A stretch of DNA of 6,134 nt from an uncultured Bacilli bacterium (lineage in GTDB: Bacteria > Bacillota_I > Bacilli_A > RF39 > UBA660), in the NCBI GenBank assembly GCA_947630415.1, contig CANRHM010000085.1, positions 1 through 6,134 of the forward strand. Reading direction: 5' to 3'. The notes below the pieces were generated by a model, which saw only the letters and a program-made list of their open reading frames with translations, had not been told where the DNA came from and searched no databases. Position 1 is the stretch's first letter; each line of letters starts with the position of its first letter. Positions 1-5,952 of this stretch are shown here, piece after piece. The position numbers and the translations under genes were made by a program.

Positions 1-34
1 GTATGTCGAGACGTCTACTCGACTGAAAAGATGA
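1..34 (+). CDS. rsmB: C-terminal end of 16S rRNA (cytosine-5) methyltransferase RsmB (partial)
   Basis: Only the last ten codons and the TGA stop (32-34) of an upstream gene are present, reading YVETSTRLKR in the second frame. RsmB proteins commonly end in a His-Val-Glu-Thr-Val-like strand followed by a short basic tail, and rsmB directly precedes rlmN in many Firmicutes; both points agree with this fragment. The family methylates a cytosine of 16S rRNA (C967 in E. coli). The stop overlaps the rlmN start as ATGA. The call rests on a very short peptide plus gene order, so the frame is more certain than the name. Confidence 0.6.
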   Translation, partial: YVETSTRLKR

Positions 35-1059
35 AAAGTATCTATGGAATGACGTTAAAAAATTTAGAAGATTACTTTGTCTCTTGTAATGATAAAAAAT
101 ATAGAGCTACTCAAGTATATGAATGGCTTTATCGAAAGAGGGTTACCTCTTTTGATGAAATGACCAATCTAAAAAAAGAAGTGATCAAAAACTTAAAAGA
201 AAATTTTTCGTTAGCAACTCTTCAACTAGTACAAAAAGAAGAAGGCGAAGACGTTTCCAAGTTTTTATTTGAACTTTACGATAAAGAACACATCGAAGCG
301 GTACTAATGCAACACGATTATGGAAATAGTCTCTGTATTTCAACACAAGTAGGATGCAATATGGGCTGTACTTTTTGTGAAAGTGGACGAAGAAAAAAGG
401 TTCGCAATTTAGAAGCAGGAGAAATGGTCGAAGAGATTTTAAAAGTGAGTGAAATCGTAGGAAAAAGAATTAGTCACGTCGTTTTAATGGGAATTGGAGA
501 ACCTTTCGATAACTACGATGAAGTAATTACCTTTATTGAAATTATTAACCATGATAAAGGCTTGGCTTTAGGAAGTAGGCATATTACCATTTCGACTTGT
601 GGAATCATTCCTAAGATTGTTGCATTTTCGCATCTTCCATACCAAGTCAATTTGGCGATTAGTTTACATGCTCCAAACGATACTTTACGTAGTTACTTGA
701 TGCCCATTAACAAAGTGTATCCCTTAAAAGAATTGATGCCCGTTTTAAAAGATTATGTAAATAAGACCCATCGTAGGCTTACTTTTGAATATATATTATT
801 AAAGGGGATTAACGATACCGAAGATTGTGCCCATGAACTTGCCCATCTTTTAAGGGGAATCAACGGCTACGTTAACTTGATTCCTTATAACGAGACTCAT
901 TATTTAAAATGGAAAAGGAGTATCCCCTCGCAAATTAGTAAATTTTATGATATACTAAAAAAAGAAAAAATAAGTGTTACTATAAGACGCGAGTTCGGTT
1001 CTACTATTAGTGCAGCATGTGGACAACTTCGAAGTAGTAAAGAGGAGGATGAAGTATGA
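31..1059 (+). CDS. rlmN: Dual-specificity 23S rRNA/tRNA adenine-C2 methyltransferase RlmN (radical SAM)
   Basis: This 342-residue protein is a full-length RlmN, a cytosolic radical-SAM enzyme that makes 2-methyladenosine at A2503 of 23S rRNA and A37 of some tRNAs. Visible features, in order: an N-terminal accessory domain with the family stretch EWLYRKRVTSFDEMTNL (31-47), Glu89 in IEAVLM, the iron-sulfur cluster cysteines Cys109, Cys113 and Cys116 (CX3CX2C), the SAM-contacting GIGEP motif (154-158), SLHAP (211-215), VNLIPYN (281-287), and VTIRREFGS (316-324) leading to the catalytic Cys330 in AACGQLR. The sequence RRLTFEYILL and the IRREFG block favour RlmN over the resistance enzyme Cfr. The segment after the cluster, CESGRRKKVRNL, differs from the usual CATG or CAST form. 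The ATG lies in an ATGA overlap with the upstream gene and has no strong ribosome binding site, so translational coupling is likely. Confidence 0.95.
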   Translation: MKSIYGMTLKNLEDYFVSCNDKKYRATQVYEWLYRKRVTSFDEMTNLKKEVIKNLKENFSLATLQLVQKEEGEDVSKFLFELYDKEHIEAVLMQHDYGNSLCISTQVGCNMGCTFCESGRRKKVRNLEAGEMVEEILKVSEIVGKRISHVVLMGIGEPFDNYDEVITFIEIINHDKGLALGSRHITISTCGIIPKIVAFSHLPYQVNLAISLHAPNDTLRSYLMPINKVYPLKELMPVLKDYVNKTHRRLTFEYILLKGINDTEDCAHELAHLLRGINGYVNLIPYNETHYLKWKRSIPSQISKFYDILKKEKISVTIRREFGSTISAACGQLRSSKEEDEV

Positions 1060-1799
1060 AATCATTCTATTTAACAGACAAAGGAAAAGTGCGTAGTCAC
1101 AACGAAGATAGTGTCATTATTGTTAAAAATTTAGAAAAAGATTACTTGATGGCAGTAGCAGATGGTATGGGAGGTCATTCAGCAGGAGAAGTAGCATCGA
1201 GTATTGCGATTCAGTATTTAGGAAAACATTTCCAAGAATCGTTCCTTCACATGGATAAAGCACAAGCTGTTGATTGGTTACGCGATAGTGTGAACGAGAT
1301 GAATAGTCTCATTTTCGAATACGAAAAAAATGCACCAGAAAGCAAGGGTATGGGGACCACTTTAGTCGTTGCTATTGTTACTAAAGATTATATTTTATTT
1401 GGAAACATTGGAGACTCTAGTGGATTTGTCATCAAGAACGATAAATTGCATAAAGTAACTTATGATCATACGTTAGTTAATCTCTTAGTTTCGGCAGGAG
1501 AACTGACCGAAGAAGAAGCCAAAGAACATCCTAAGAAAAATGTTCTTATGAAAGCTTTAGGAGCCAATGATCCTATCGACATCGATATTTTTGATTGTGA
1601 TATGGGCGTATCTAGTATTCTGCTTTGTAGTGATGGACTTACCAACATGTTAGAAGAAGAACAAATTCAAAAAGTGTTATTAAGTGATTTAAGTGTTGAA
1701 GATAAAGTAATCAAATTAATTCAAAAAGCAAACAATCGGGGAGGAACCGATAATATTTCCGTAGCTTATTTAATAAGAAATAAGGAAGGTGGAAAATAA
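1056..1799 (+). CDS. prpC: PPM/PP2C-family serine/threonine phosphatase PrpC (Stp)
   Basis: This is a 247-residue soluble, metal-dependent protein phosphatase that reverses phosphorylation by the kinase encoded next to it. The PPM motifs are all present: VRSHNEDS (12-19), the metal-binding DGMGGH with Asp36 (36-41), GMGTTL (98-103), GDSS (119-122), TYDHTLVN (135-142), CSDGLTNM with Asp193 (191-198) and GGTDNIS with Asp232 (229-235). Length matches B. subtilis PrpC (about 254). The one oddity is GDSS where most relatives have GDSR. The start overlaps the rlmN stop as ATGA and is preceded by a strong AGAGGAGG site at 1041-1048; prkC begins 2 bases after the stop. The phosphatase-kinase pairing makes the assignment very safe. 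Confidence 0.97.
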   Translation: MKSFYLTDKGKVRSHNEDSVIIVKNLEKDYLMAVADGMGGHSAGEVASSIAIQYLGKHFQESFLHMDKAQAVDWLRDSVNEMNSLIFEYEKNAPESKGMGTTLVVAIVTKDYILFGNIGDSSGFVIKNDKLHKVTYDHTLVNLLVSAGELTEEEAKEHPKKNVLMKALGANDPIDIDIFDCDMGVSSILLCSDGLTNMLEEEQIQKVLLSDLSVEDKVIKLIQKANNRGGTDNISVAYLIRNKEGGK

Positions 1800-1801
1800 A
1801 A

Positions 1802-3574
1802 ATGGTAATAAAGGGGCAAAAAATTAATGATCGTTATTTGATCATTCGTAGTATCGGCGAAGGTGGTATGGCGAATGTCTATTTAGCACACGATACGATT
1901 TTAGATCGCGATGTGGCTATTAAGATTTTACGTGGCGATTTAGCGAACGACGAAAAGTTTGTACGTCGTTTTCAAAGAGAAGCCTTATCTGCATCTTCCT
2001 TGTCACACCCTAATATTGTTGAGATGTACGATGTAGGAGAGGATAATGGAACGTATTATATCGTCATGGAATATGTCGAAGGAAAGACCATTAAACAACT
2101 CATCAAAAAAAGAGGAGGACTTACCTTATCCGAATCCATTGATATTATGTTGCAACTTACCGATGGTATATCGCATGCCCATGAGATGGGAATTATTCAC
2201 CGTGATTTAAAGCCTCAAAACATTTTGATGAAAGACGATGGCTCGATTAAGATAACGGACTTTGGTATTGCTATGGCTTTAAACAGTACCCAATTAACTC
2301 AGACCAATTCGGTCATGGGAAGTGTTCATTATTTACCTCCGGAACAGGCTAGTGGAAAAGGTTCAACCTTCCGAAGCGATGTCTATTCGATGGGTATTTT
2401 GTTCTATGAACTTTTAACTGGCCATCTTCCTTTCAAAGGTGAAAATGCTGTTGAAATTGCCCTTAAACACATGAAAGATGAAATTCCTAGTGTAAGGGAA
2501 GCTAATCCATCGATTCCACAAAGTGTCGAAAACATCATATTAAAAGCAACGGCTAAAAATCCAAAGAATCGTTATGCCGATGCTAAAGAGATGCGGGACG
2601 ATTTATTAACTTGTATGAATGATGACCGCTTAGATGAAGAAAAATATGTTTATCCTTATCCAGAACATGAGCAGGAAGAAAAACCTGCTCCTAAAAAAGA
2701 AGAAGTAAAGACGGAAGATGAGGATTTAGAAATTGAAAAAGTTCCAAACAGCGAAGAGGAAGAAGATATTGAAGATGTAGAAAAGACCAACAAATGGATT
2801 TGGATTTTAGCTTCCATATTTATCGTTATTGTTTTGATTTTTGCGGCCATTTTCTTTGTTGTTCCAGCCCTTACTAATGCCCCAGATGTTTTAATTCCAG
2901 AAGTAAGTAGTATGGAAGTGGAAGATGCAAGAAATCGTCTTAGTAGTTTAGGATTTGCTGTCGAAGTAGTCGAAGAAGAAAATGCCCTTGAAAAAGGAAA
3001 AATTATTAGAACCGATCCTCTTGCCGGAAATTCGATTAAAAAAGGAAATAAAGTTACTATCTATATTTCTAGTGGTAAGAAGATGTATACGATGGAAGAC
3101 TTTAAAGGACAAGATTATATCGATGTGGTCGATTACTTACGAAAACAAGGTATTACCCAAGTAGAAATTGAAGAAAAAGTCTTAGAAACCGATGAAGAGT
3201 TTGAAACAGACCGGGCCGTTATCGACCAAGAACCGAAAGCCGGTACGGAAATTAGTGAAGATGATAAAGTAACGCTCTACCGGATGAAAGTCTATGATAA
3301 ATATCCGGATATGGTCGAAGAAGGATGGACCGTGGATCAAGTCGAAGCCTTCTGTGAACAAAACAACTTAAAACTAACGATTGATTATGAAAAGACCAAT
3401 CAATATACACCAGGTATGATTATTAGTCAATCTAGAAAAGCGGGAACTACCTTAGTTAAAGGAGTTGACTTTAGAATTACCATTGCCATGGAACCGGATA
3501 ATGTAGGAGAGCCACAAGATCCTACCCAAGATTTGAAACCTCAAGAAGATCCAGATAATAACGAAGAAGAATAA
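1802..3574 (+). CDS. prkC: PASTA-domain transmembrane serine/threonine protein kinase PrkC (StkP/PknB type)
   Basis: This is a 590-residue bitopic membrane kinase that senses peptidoglycan or muropeptides outside the cell and phosphorylates cytosolic proteins. The kinase domain (about 11-270) has the glycine loop GEGGMANVY (19-27), Lys41, HRDLKPQN with catalytic Asp135 (133-140), DFG (153-155), an activation loop rich in candidate autophosphorylation sites (Ser162, Thr163, Thr166, Thr168, Ser170), then GSVHYLPPEQ (173-182). An acidic, Lys/Pro-containing juxtamembrane linker (about 280-328) precedes one membrane helix (about 332-355). Outside are three PASTA repeats (about 361-426, 428-496 and 497-563) and an acidic, Pro-rich tail. 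Two of the repeats carry the typical Asp/Glu-Pro-x-Ala-Gly or Arg-Lys-Ala-Gly turn. PrpC is encoded immediately upstream, and rsgA follows 17 bases downstream. Confidence 0.97.
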   Translation: MVIKGQKINDRYLIIRSIGEGGMANVYLAHDTILDRDVAIKILRGDLANDEKFVRRFQREALSASSLSHPNIVEMYDVGEDNGTYYIVMEYVEGKTIKQLIKKRGGLTLSESIDIMLQLTDGISHAHEMGIIHRDLKPQNILMKDDGSIKITDFGIAMALNSTQLTQTNSVMGSVHYLPPEQASGKGSTFRSDVYSMGILFYELLTGHLPFKGENAVEIALKHMKDEIPSVREANPSIPQSVENIILKATAKNPKNRYADAKEMRDDLLTCMNDDRLDEEKYVYPYPEHEQEEKPAPKKEEVKTEDEDLEIEKVPNSEEEEDIEDVEKTNKWIWILASIFIVIVLIFAAIFFVVPALTNAPDVLIPEVSSMEVEDARNRLSSLGFAVEVVEEENALEKGKIIRTDPLAGNSIKKGNKVTIYISSGKKMYTMEDFKGQDYIDVVDYLRKQGITQVEIEEKVLETDEEFETDRAVIDQEPKAGTEISEDDKVTLYRMKVYDKYPDMVEEGWTVDQVEAFCEQNNLKLTIDYEKTNQYTPGMIISQSRKAGTTLVKGVDFRITIAMEPDNVGEPQDPTQDLKPQEDPDNNEEE

Positions 3575-3591
3575 CGATTAAAGGAGAAAGC

Positions 3592-4431
3592 ATGCAAGGA
3601 GAACTCATAAAAATTATAAGCGATACGCATTTTGTAAAAGCAAATGATCAAGTTTTTGAATGCAAATGCAGGGGTAAATTTCGAAATCAAAAAATAACCC
3701 CTTTAGTAGGAGACAGAGTCCTTTTTTCAAAAGAAGATAAATGGATTACCGAAGTTTTACCAAGGAAAAATGAACTTTCTAGACCTCCTGTTGCCAACAT
3801 CGATCAAGGCTTTTTGATTACGAGTGTGAAACAACCAGATTTCTCCTTGAATTTGTTAGATAAATTAATTGTTTTAATGGAGTTATCAAAAGTAAAACCG
3901 ATTCTTTGTATTACCAAAATGGATTTATTAGAGGATGAAGAACAAAAACAAATTAAAAAGATTTTAGCCTATTATAAAAAAATAGGTTATCCTGTCTATT
4001 TCAATTATGAATATGCAAAATTAAAACGTCTATTTAAAGGAAAAACGAGTGTTTTTACAGGACAGACCGGAGCGGGTAAATCCACTTTATTAAATAGATT
4101 AGCTCCTCTTTTATCGTTAAAGACAGGAGAGATTTCGCTTGCTTTAGGAAGAGGAAAACACACGACGAGACATGTGGAATTAATTGAACTTTTTGGTGGA
4201 AAAGTGCTAGACACACCTGGTTTTTCGGCACTTGATTTTCATACTTACACTAAAGAAGATATCAAGTCTTCCTTTGTTGAGTTTGGGAATTATACCTGTA
4301 AATATCACGATTGCATGCACTTAAAAGAAGATCATTGTGCGGTAAAAGAAGCCCTTGCTAATGGTGAAATTTTACCGAGTCGATACGAAAATTATCAAAA
4401 ATTAGTTGAGGAGGTGGAGTCTGTTCGATGA
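3592..4431 (+). CDS. rsgA: Ribosome small-subunit biogenesis GTPase RsgA (CpgA/YjeQ)
   Basis: This is a 279-residue circularly permuted GTPase that checks late 30S subunit maturation and releases with GTP hydrolysis. The N-terminal OB-fold occupies about 1-65. The GTPase motifs come in the permuted order typical of the family: G4 TKMD (108-111), then G1 GQTGAGKST (157-165), then the G2 region GRGKHTTRH (186-194) and G3 DTPG (207-210). The C-terminal zinc-binding motif is intact: Cys236, Cys241, His243, Cys249 (C-x4-C-x-H-x5-C). It is somewhat shorter than B. subtilis CpgA (about 298), with a compressed stretch between G4 and G1 in which no clear Ser-Ala G5 element is seen. The ATG follows AAGGAG at 3581-3586, and the TGA overlaps the rpe start. 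B. subtilis CpgA is a PrkC substrate, which fits the linkage. Confidence 0.96.
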   Translation: MQGELIKIISDTHFVKANDQVFECKCRGKFRNQKITPLVGDRVLFSKEDKWITEVLPRKNELSRPPVANIDQGFLITSVKQPDFSLNLLDKLIVLMELSKVKPILCITKMDLLEDEEQKQIKKILAYYKKIGYPVYFNYEYAKLKRLFKGKTSVFTGQTGAGKSTLLNRLAPLLSLKTGEISLALGRGKHTTRHVELIELFGGKVLDTPGFSALDFHTYTKEDIKSSFVEFGNYTCKYHDCMHLKEDHCAVKEALANGEILPSRYENYQKLVEEVESVR

Positions 4432-5057
4432 AAAAAATAGCCGCGACTTTTTTAAGCAGTAAACATATTGCTAAAGATTTAGTTAAATTAAATGTAACCG
4501 ATGTCGATTATATTCACGTTGACTTTATGGATGGCAAATTTGTTAAGAACAAGACTTTGCCATTTAAGGAATTAAAAAATATCTATCGTTATACTTCGAA
4601 AAGATTGGATGTTCACTTGATGGTGATGGATCCTAAAAAATACATCAAAAAGTTTGCTACGTTAAACACCGAATACATCAGTTTTCATGTCGAAGTAGGT
4701 GATAAAGTAGAAGACGCTATTAAACTCGTGCATCGTTATGGAATCAAATGTGGACTAGCTATCAATCCTAGTACACCCTTAGAAGCCTTAGACCCTTATT
4801 TAGATAAAATTGATTTGGTTCTTTTAATGAGTGTTGAACCCGGACGAGGGGGTCAAGAATTTATTTTTGATACCGTGGATCGTCTTAAAGAACTTAAGAA
4901 AACGATTAAAAGTAAAAAGCTTCCCATCAAAATCGAAGTGGATGGAGGCATCAATTTAGAAACCAAGGAATATGTAAAAGAAGCCGACATTTTAGCTAGT
5001 GGATCCTATATTATTTATAGTGAATCGTTTCAAGATGCGATTACCCAGTTGAGGTAG
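4428..5057 (+). CDS. rpe: Ribulose-phosphate 3-epimerase
   Basis: This 209-residue TIM-barrel enzyme interconverts D-ribulose 5-phosphate and D-xylulose 5-phosphate in the non-oxidative pentose phosphate pathway. The metal and catalytic residues are present: His30 and Asp32 in IHVDFMDG (29-36), His63 in DVHLMV (61-66), His87, and Asp172 in EVDGGIN (170-176). GLAINPSTP (109-117) and MSVEPGRGGQ (134-143) mark the usual barrel strands and flexible loop; SGSYI (191-195) lies in the phosphate-binding region. It is divergent: the N-terminal IAPSILSA-type motif reads IAATFLSS, and the loop has EPGRGG in place of NPGFGG. An allulose-6-phosphate epimerase is possible on fold alone, but the position after rsgA strongly supports Rpe. 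A GAGGAGGTGG ribosome binding site lies inside the end of rsgA, and the genes overlap as ATGA. Confidence 0.92.
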   Translation: MKKIAATFLSSKHIAKDLVKLNVTDVDYIHVDFMDGKFVKNKTLPFKELKNIYRYTSKRLDVHLMVMDPKKYIKKFATLNTEYISFHVEVGDKVEDAIKLVHRYGIKCGLAINPSTPLEALDPYLDKIDLVLLMSVEPGRGGQEFIFDTVDRLKELKKTIKSKKLPIKIEVDGGINLETKEYVKEADILASGSYIIYSESFQDAITQLR

Positions 5058-5061
5058 TCCT

Positions 5062-5110
5062 TTTTATTAGAAGTGATAAATTTAAAAAATTGATTTTTTG
5101 ACTAATAAAA
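5062..5110 (+). terminator. Possible weak AT-only terminator after rpe
   Basis: Five bases after rpe, TTTTATTAG (5062-5070) pairs perfectly with CTAATAAAA (5102-5110). Nested inside is AAAAAA-TTGA-TTTTTT (5084-5099). The two stems can stack with an 11-base bulge on one side. Almost all pairs are A-T and no uridine run follows the outer stem, so this is not a standard intrinsic terminator. It is the only candidate I see for ending the plus-strand operon. Confidence 0.3.
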
Positions 5111-5117
5111 TATTCAT

Positions 5118-5150
5118 AAAAAAACTACTATGTTCTTTTGCATAGTAGTT
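5118..5150 (-). terminator. Rho-independent terminator of the 120-residue orphan gene
   Basis: AACTACTATG (5123-5132) and CATAGTAGTT (5141-5150) form a perfect 10-bp stem with an 8-base loop. Read on the minus strand, the stem runs into a uridine tract (5124-5118), as expected for an intrinsic terminator about 20 bases after the stop codon at 5173. Read on the plus strand, no uridine tract follows, so it should act mainly on minus-strand transcripts. Confidence 0.85.
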
Positions 5151-5172
5151 AGAGCTATTTATCTAATCAAAT

Positions 5173-5535
5173 TTATTTCCTTTTTTGATAAAATATTTCC
5201 CTTTTTTCATTCGAATAAATATGTGTTACAAAAGATTCTATTTCTTCTTTCGTCATGGTAGTGGGAATTTCATCAGACTTCATGTAAAATATGATTGGTT
5301 CTACTTCATAAGCATAATCTTTTCTTATATGGACAGGACCTTCAAAAACAGGATATATTTTTTCAGATGATAATCTTTTTAATCCTAACGGAGTCTTGAC
5401 AAAGCCAGCGTAAAAACTAGTATGTCCAGGTTTGCCCTTAAACATACCCCATCCTTTTGGATAACATGTTATGTTTTTGTCGTAATCATTAGCAATTCCT
5501 ACATAAACATCTTGTGTAAAATATTGTTCAGTCAT
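5173..5535 (-). CDS. Uncharacterised 120-residue protein
   Basis: I do not recognise this protein. The reading frame is open for 36 more codons upstream, but those codons run over a perfect promoter and over the ribosome binding site GGGAGGGAG (5551-5543), which sits 7 bases before the ATG at 5535; the protein therefore starts MTEQYFTQDV. It has no signal peptide or membrane helix and should be cytosolic. Residues 11-85 are rich in glycine, proline and aromatic residues, with YPKGWGMFKGKPGHTSFYAG (25-44) and KIYPVFEGPVHI (59-70) the most distinctive parts; this suggests a small, mainly beta fold. Residues 95-107 look helical, and the C-terminus is basic (YQKRK). There is one Cys (24) and one Trp (29). 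It is a single-gene transcription unit facing the rpe operon. Codon use resembles that of its neighbours. Confidence 0.85.
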   Translation of the reverse strand: MTEQYFTQDVYVGIANDYDKNITCYPKGWGMFKGKPGHTSFYAGFVKTPLGLKRLSSEKIYPVFEGPVHIRKDYAYEVEPIIFYMKSDEIPTTMTKEEIESFVTHIYSNEKREIFYQKRK

Positions 5536-5542
5536 CAATTTT

Positions 5543-5551
5543 CTCCCTCCC
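5543..5551 (-). promoter_or_regulatory. Ribosome binding site that fixes the start of the orphan gene
   Basis: On the minus strand the sequence is GGGAGGGAG followed by 7 bases and ATG (5535). This decides the start at 5535 over the longer open frame from 5643, which would have to be transcribed from upstream of the promoter. Confidence 0.85.
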
Positions 5552-5569
5552 TTTTTAAATATGGCTGTT

Positions 5570-5598
5570 ATTATAACATATTTTTTTCTAAATGTCAA
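5570..5598 (-). promoter_or_regulatory. Consensus vegetative (sigma-A type) promoter of the orphan gene
   Basis: On the minus strand there is TTGACA (5598-5593), a 17-base spacer, and TATAAT (5575-5570), all exactly at consensus, with an extended -10 TG at 5578-5577. Transcription would begin near 5563, giving a leader of about 28 bases that contains the ribosome binding site. Sequence upstream of the -35 is A/T-rich, which could act as an UP element. Confidence 0.92.
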
Positions 5599-5710
5599 AA
5601 TTTTACTATATAAATTCCTTAGAAAAAAGGCTATTAGGAGCAATTATACTATATGAAATAGAAAGTTAAATAGTTTAAAGGCTTTACAAGTAATAATCCA
5701 ATTTAGTCAT

Positions 5711-5748
5711 AAAAAAAGACAGGGCTTTTTAAGCTGCTATCTTTTTTT
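5711..5748 (-). terminator. Rho-independent terminator of rpmB, overlapping its coding end
   Basis: On the minus strand AAAAAAAGATAG (5748-5737) pairs with CTGTCTTTTTTT (5722-5711) over 12 bp with one G-U wobble, and a small GCTT/AAGC hairpin can form in the loop. The 3' arm supplies the uridine tract. The 5' arm and part of the loop are the final codons of rpmB (Glu-Lys-Lys-Ile-Ala-Ala-stop). On the plus strand the wobble becomes a C-A mismatch, so minus-strand use is favoured. Confidence 0.78.
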
Positions 5749-5914
5749 CCGCTTTTCTTAAGGTTCTCATTTCACGAGTTGTAAGTCTTACTTTAGAACC
5801 ATCTTCTAGGCGAACAACTTGAAGATTTAATTTTTGTTTATGACGAGTCGCACGAACCGAATGAGAACGAAGGTTTCCAAACGATGGACGACGTGTCGTT
5901 GCTTTAACAGCCAT
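5729..5914 (-). CDS. rpmB: 50S ribosomal protein bL28
   Basis: This 61-residue, highly basic protein is the large-subunit protein bL28, matching the family's usual length of about 62. The diagnostic block is FGNLRSHSVRATRHKQKLNLQ (12-32), equivalent to the G-N-x-R-S-H-A ... N-L-Q pattern of the family, followed by the beta strand VVRLEDGSKVRLTTREMRTL. There is no cysteine: the position usually occupied by Cys near the N-terminus is Ala5, so this is a zinc-free form. AAGGAGG (5929-5923) lies 8 bases before the ATG. In B. subtilis rpmB is also near the rpe end of this cluster; here it stands alone, is transcribed opposite to the rpe operon, and diverges from dnaE. Confidence 0.95.
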   Translation of the reverse strand: MAVKATTRRPSFGNLRSHSVRATRHKQKLNLQVVRLEDGSKVRLTTREMRTLRKAEKKIAA

Positions 5915-5952
5915 GTCTTTTTCCTCCTTTGATACAAATACTTGCGTCTATA

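Noticed and set aside
1466..1648. 60-codon open frame on the minus strand inside prpC
   Set aside because: It lies antisense to a well-conserved part of PrpC, has no ribosome binding site or recognisable protein features, and is a by-product of the coding strand.
2656..2850. Serine-rich 64-codon open frame on the minus strand inside prkC
   Set aside because: The serine runs are simply the complement of GAA/GAT-rich codons in the acidic juxtamembrane linker of PrkC.
2982..3164. Second plus-strand open frame inside the PASTA region of prkC
   Set aside because: It is lysine-rich out-of-frame reading of conserved PASTA repeats and has no start signal.
3670..3702. AGGGGT/ACCCCT inverted repeat inside rsgA
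   Set aside because: Only 6 bp with a 21-base loop in the OB-fold coding region and no uridine tract; likely chance.
4005..4214. 69-codon open frame antisense to rsgA
   Set aside because: It covers the invariant P-loop and DTPG coding sequence of RsgA on the other strand and has no start signals.
5185..5613. Two Phe/Tyr-rich plus-strand open frames opposite the orphan gene
   Set aside because: They are antisense to the orphan gene and its promoter, lack ribosome binding sites, and have the composition expected from T-rich reverse strands.
5536..5643. 36-codon N-terminal extension of the orphan gene
   Set aside because: The extension would be translated from DNA that contains the perfect promoter and the ribosome binding site; the start at 5535 is far better supported.
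5643..5648. A second TATAAT on the minus strand, upstream of the orphan gene
   Set aside because: No acceptable -35 lies 15-18 bases away and there is no extended -10; in DNA this AT-rich the hexamer alone is weak evidence.
5599..5710. Intergenic stretch between the orphan promoter and the rpmB terminator, examined for small genes or RNA
   Set aside because: I see no start with a ribosome binding site leading to more than a few codons, no stable GC-containing hairpin and no RNA-gene motif.
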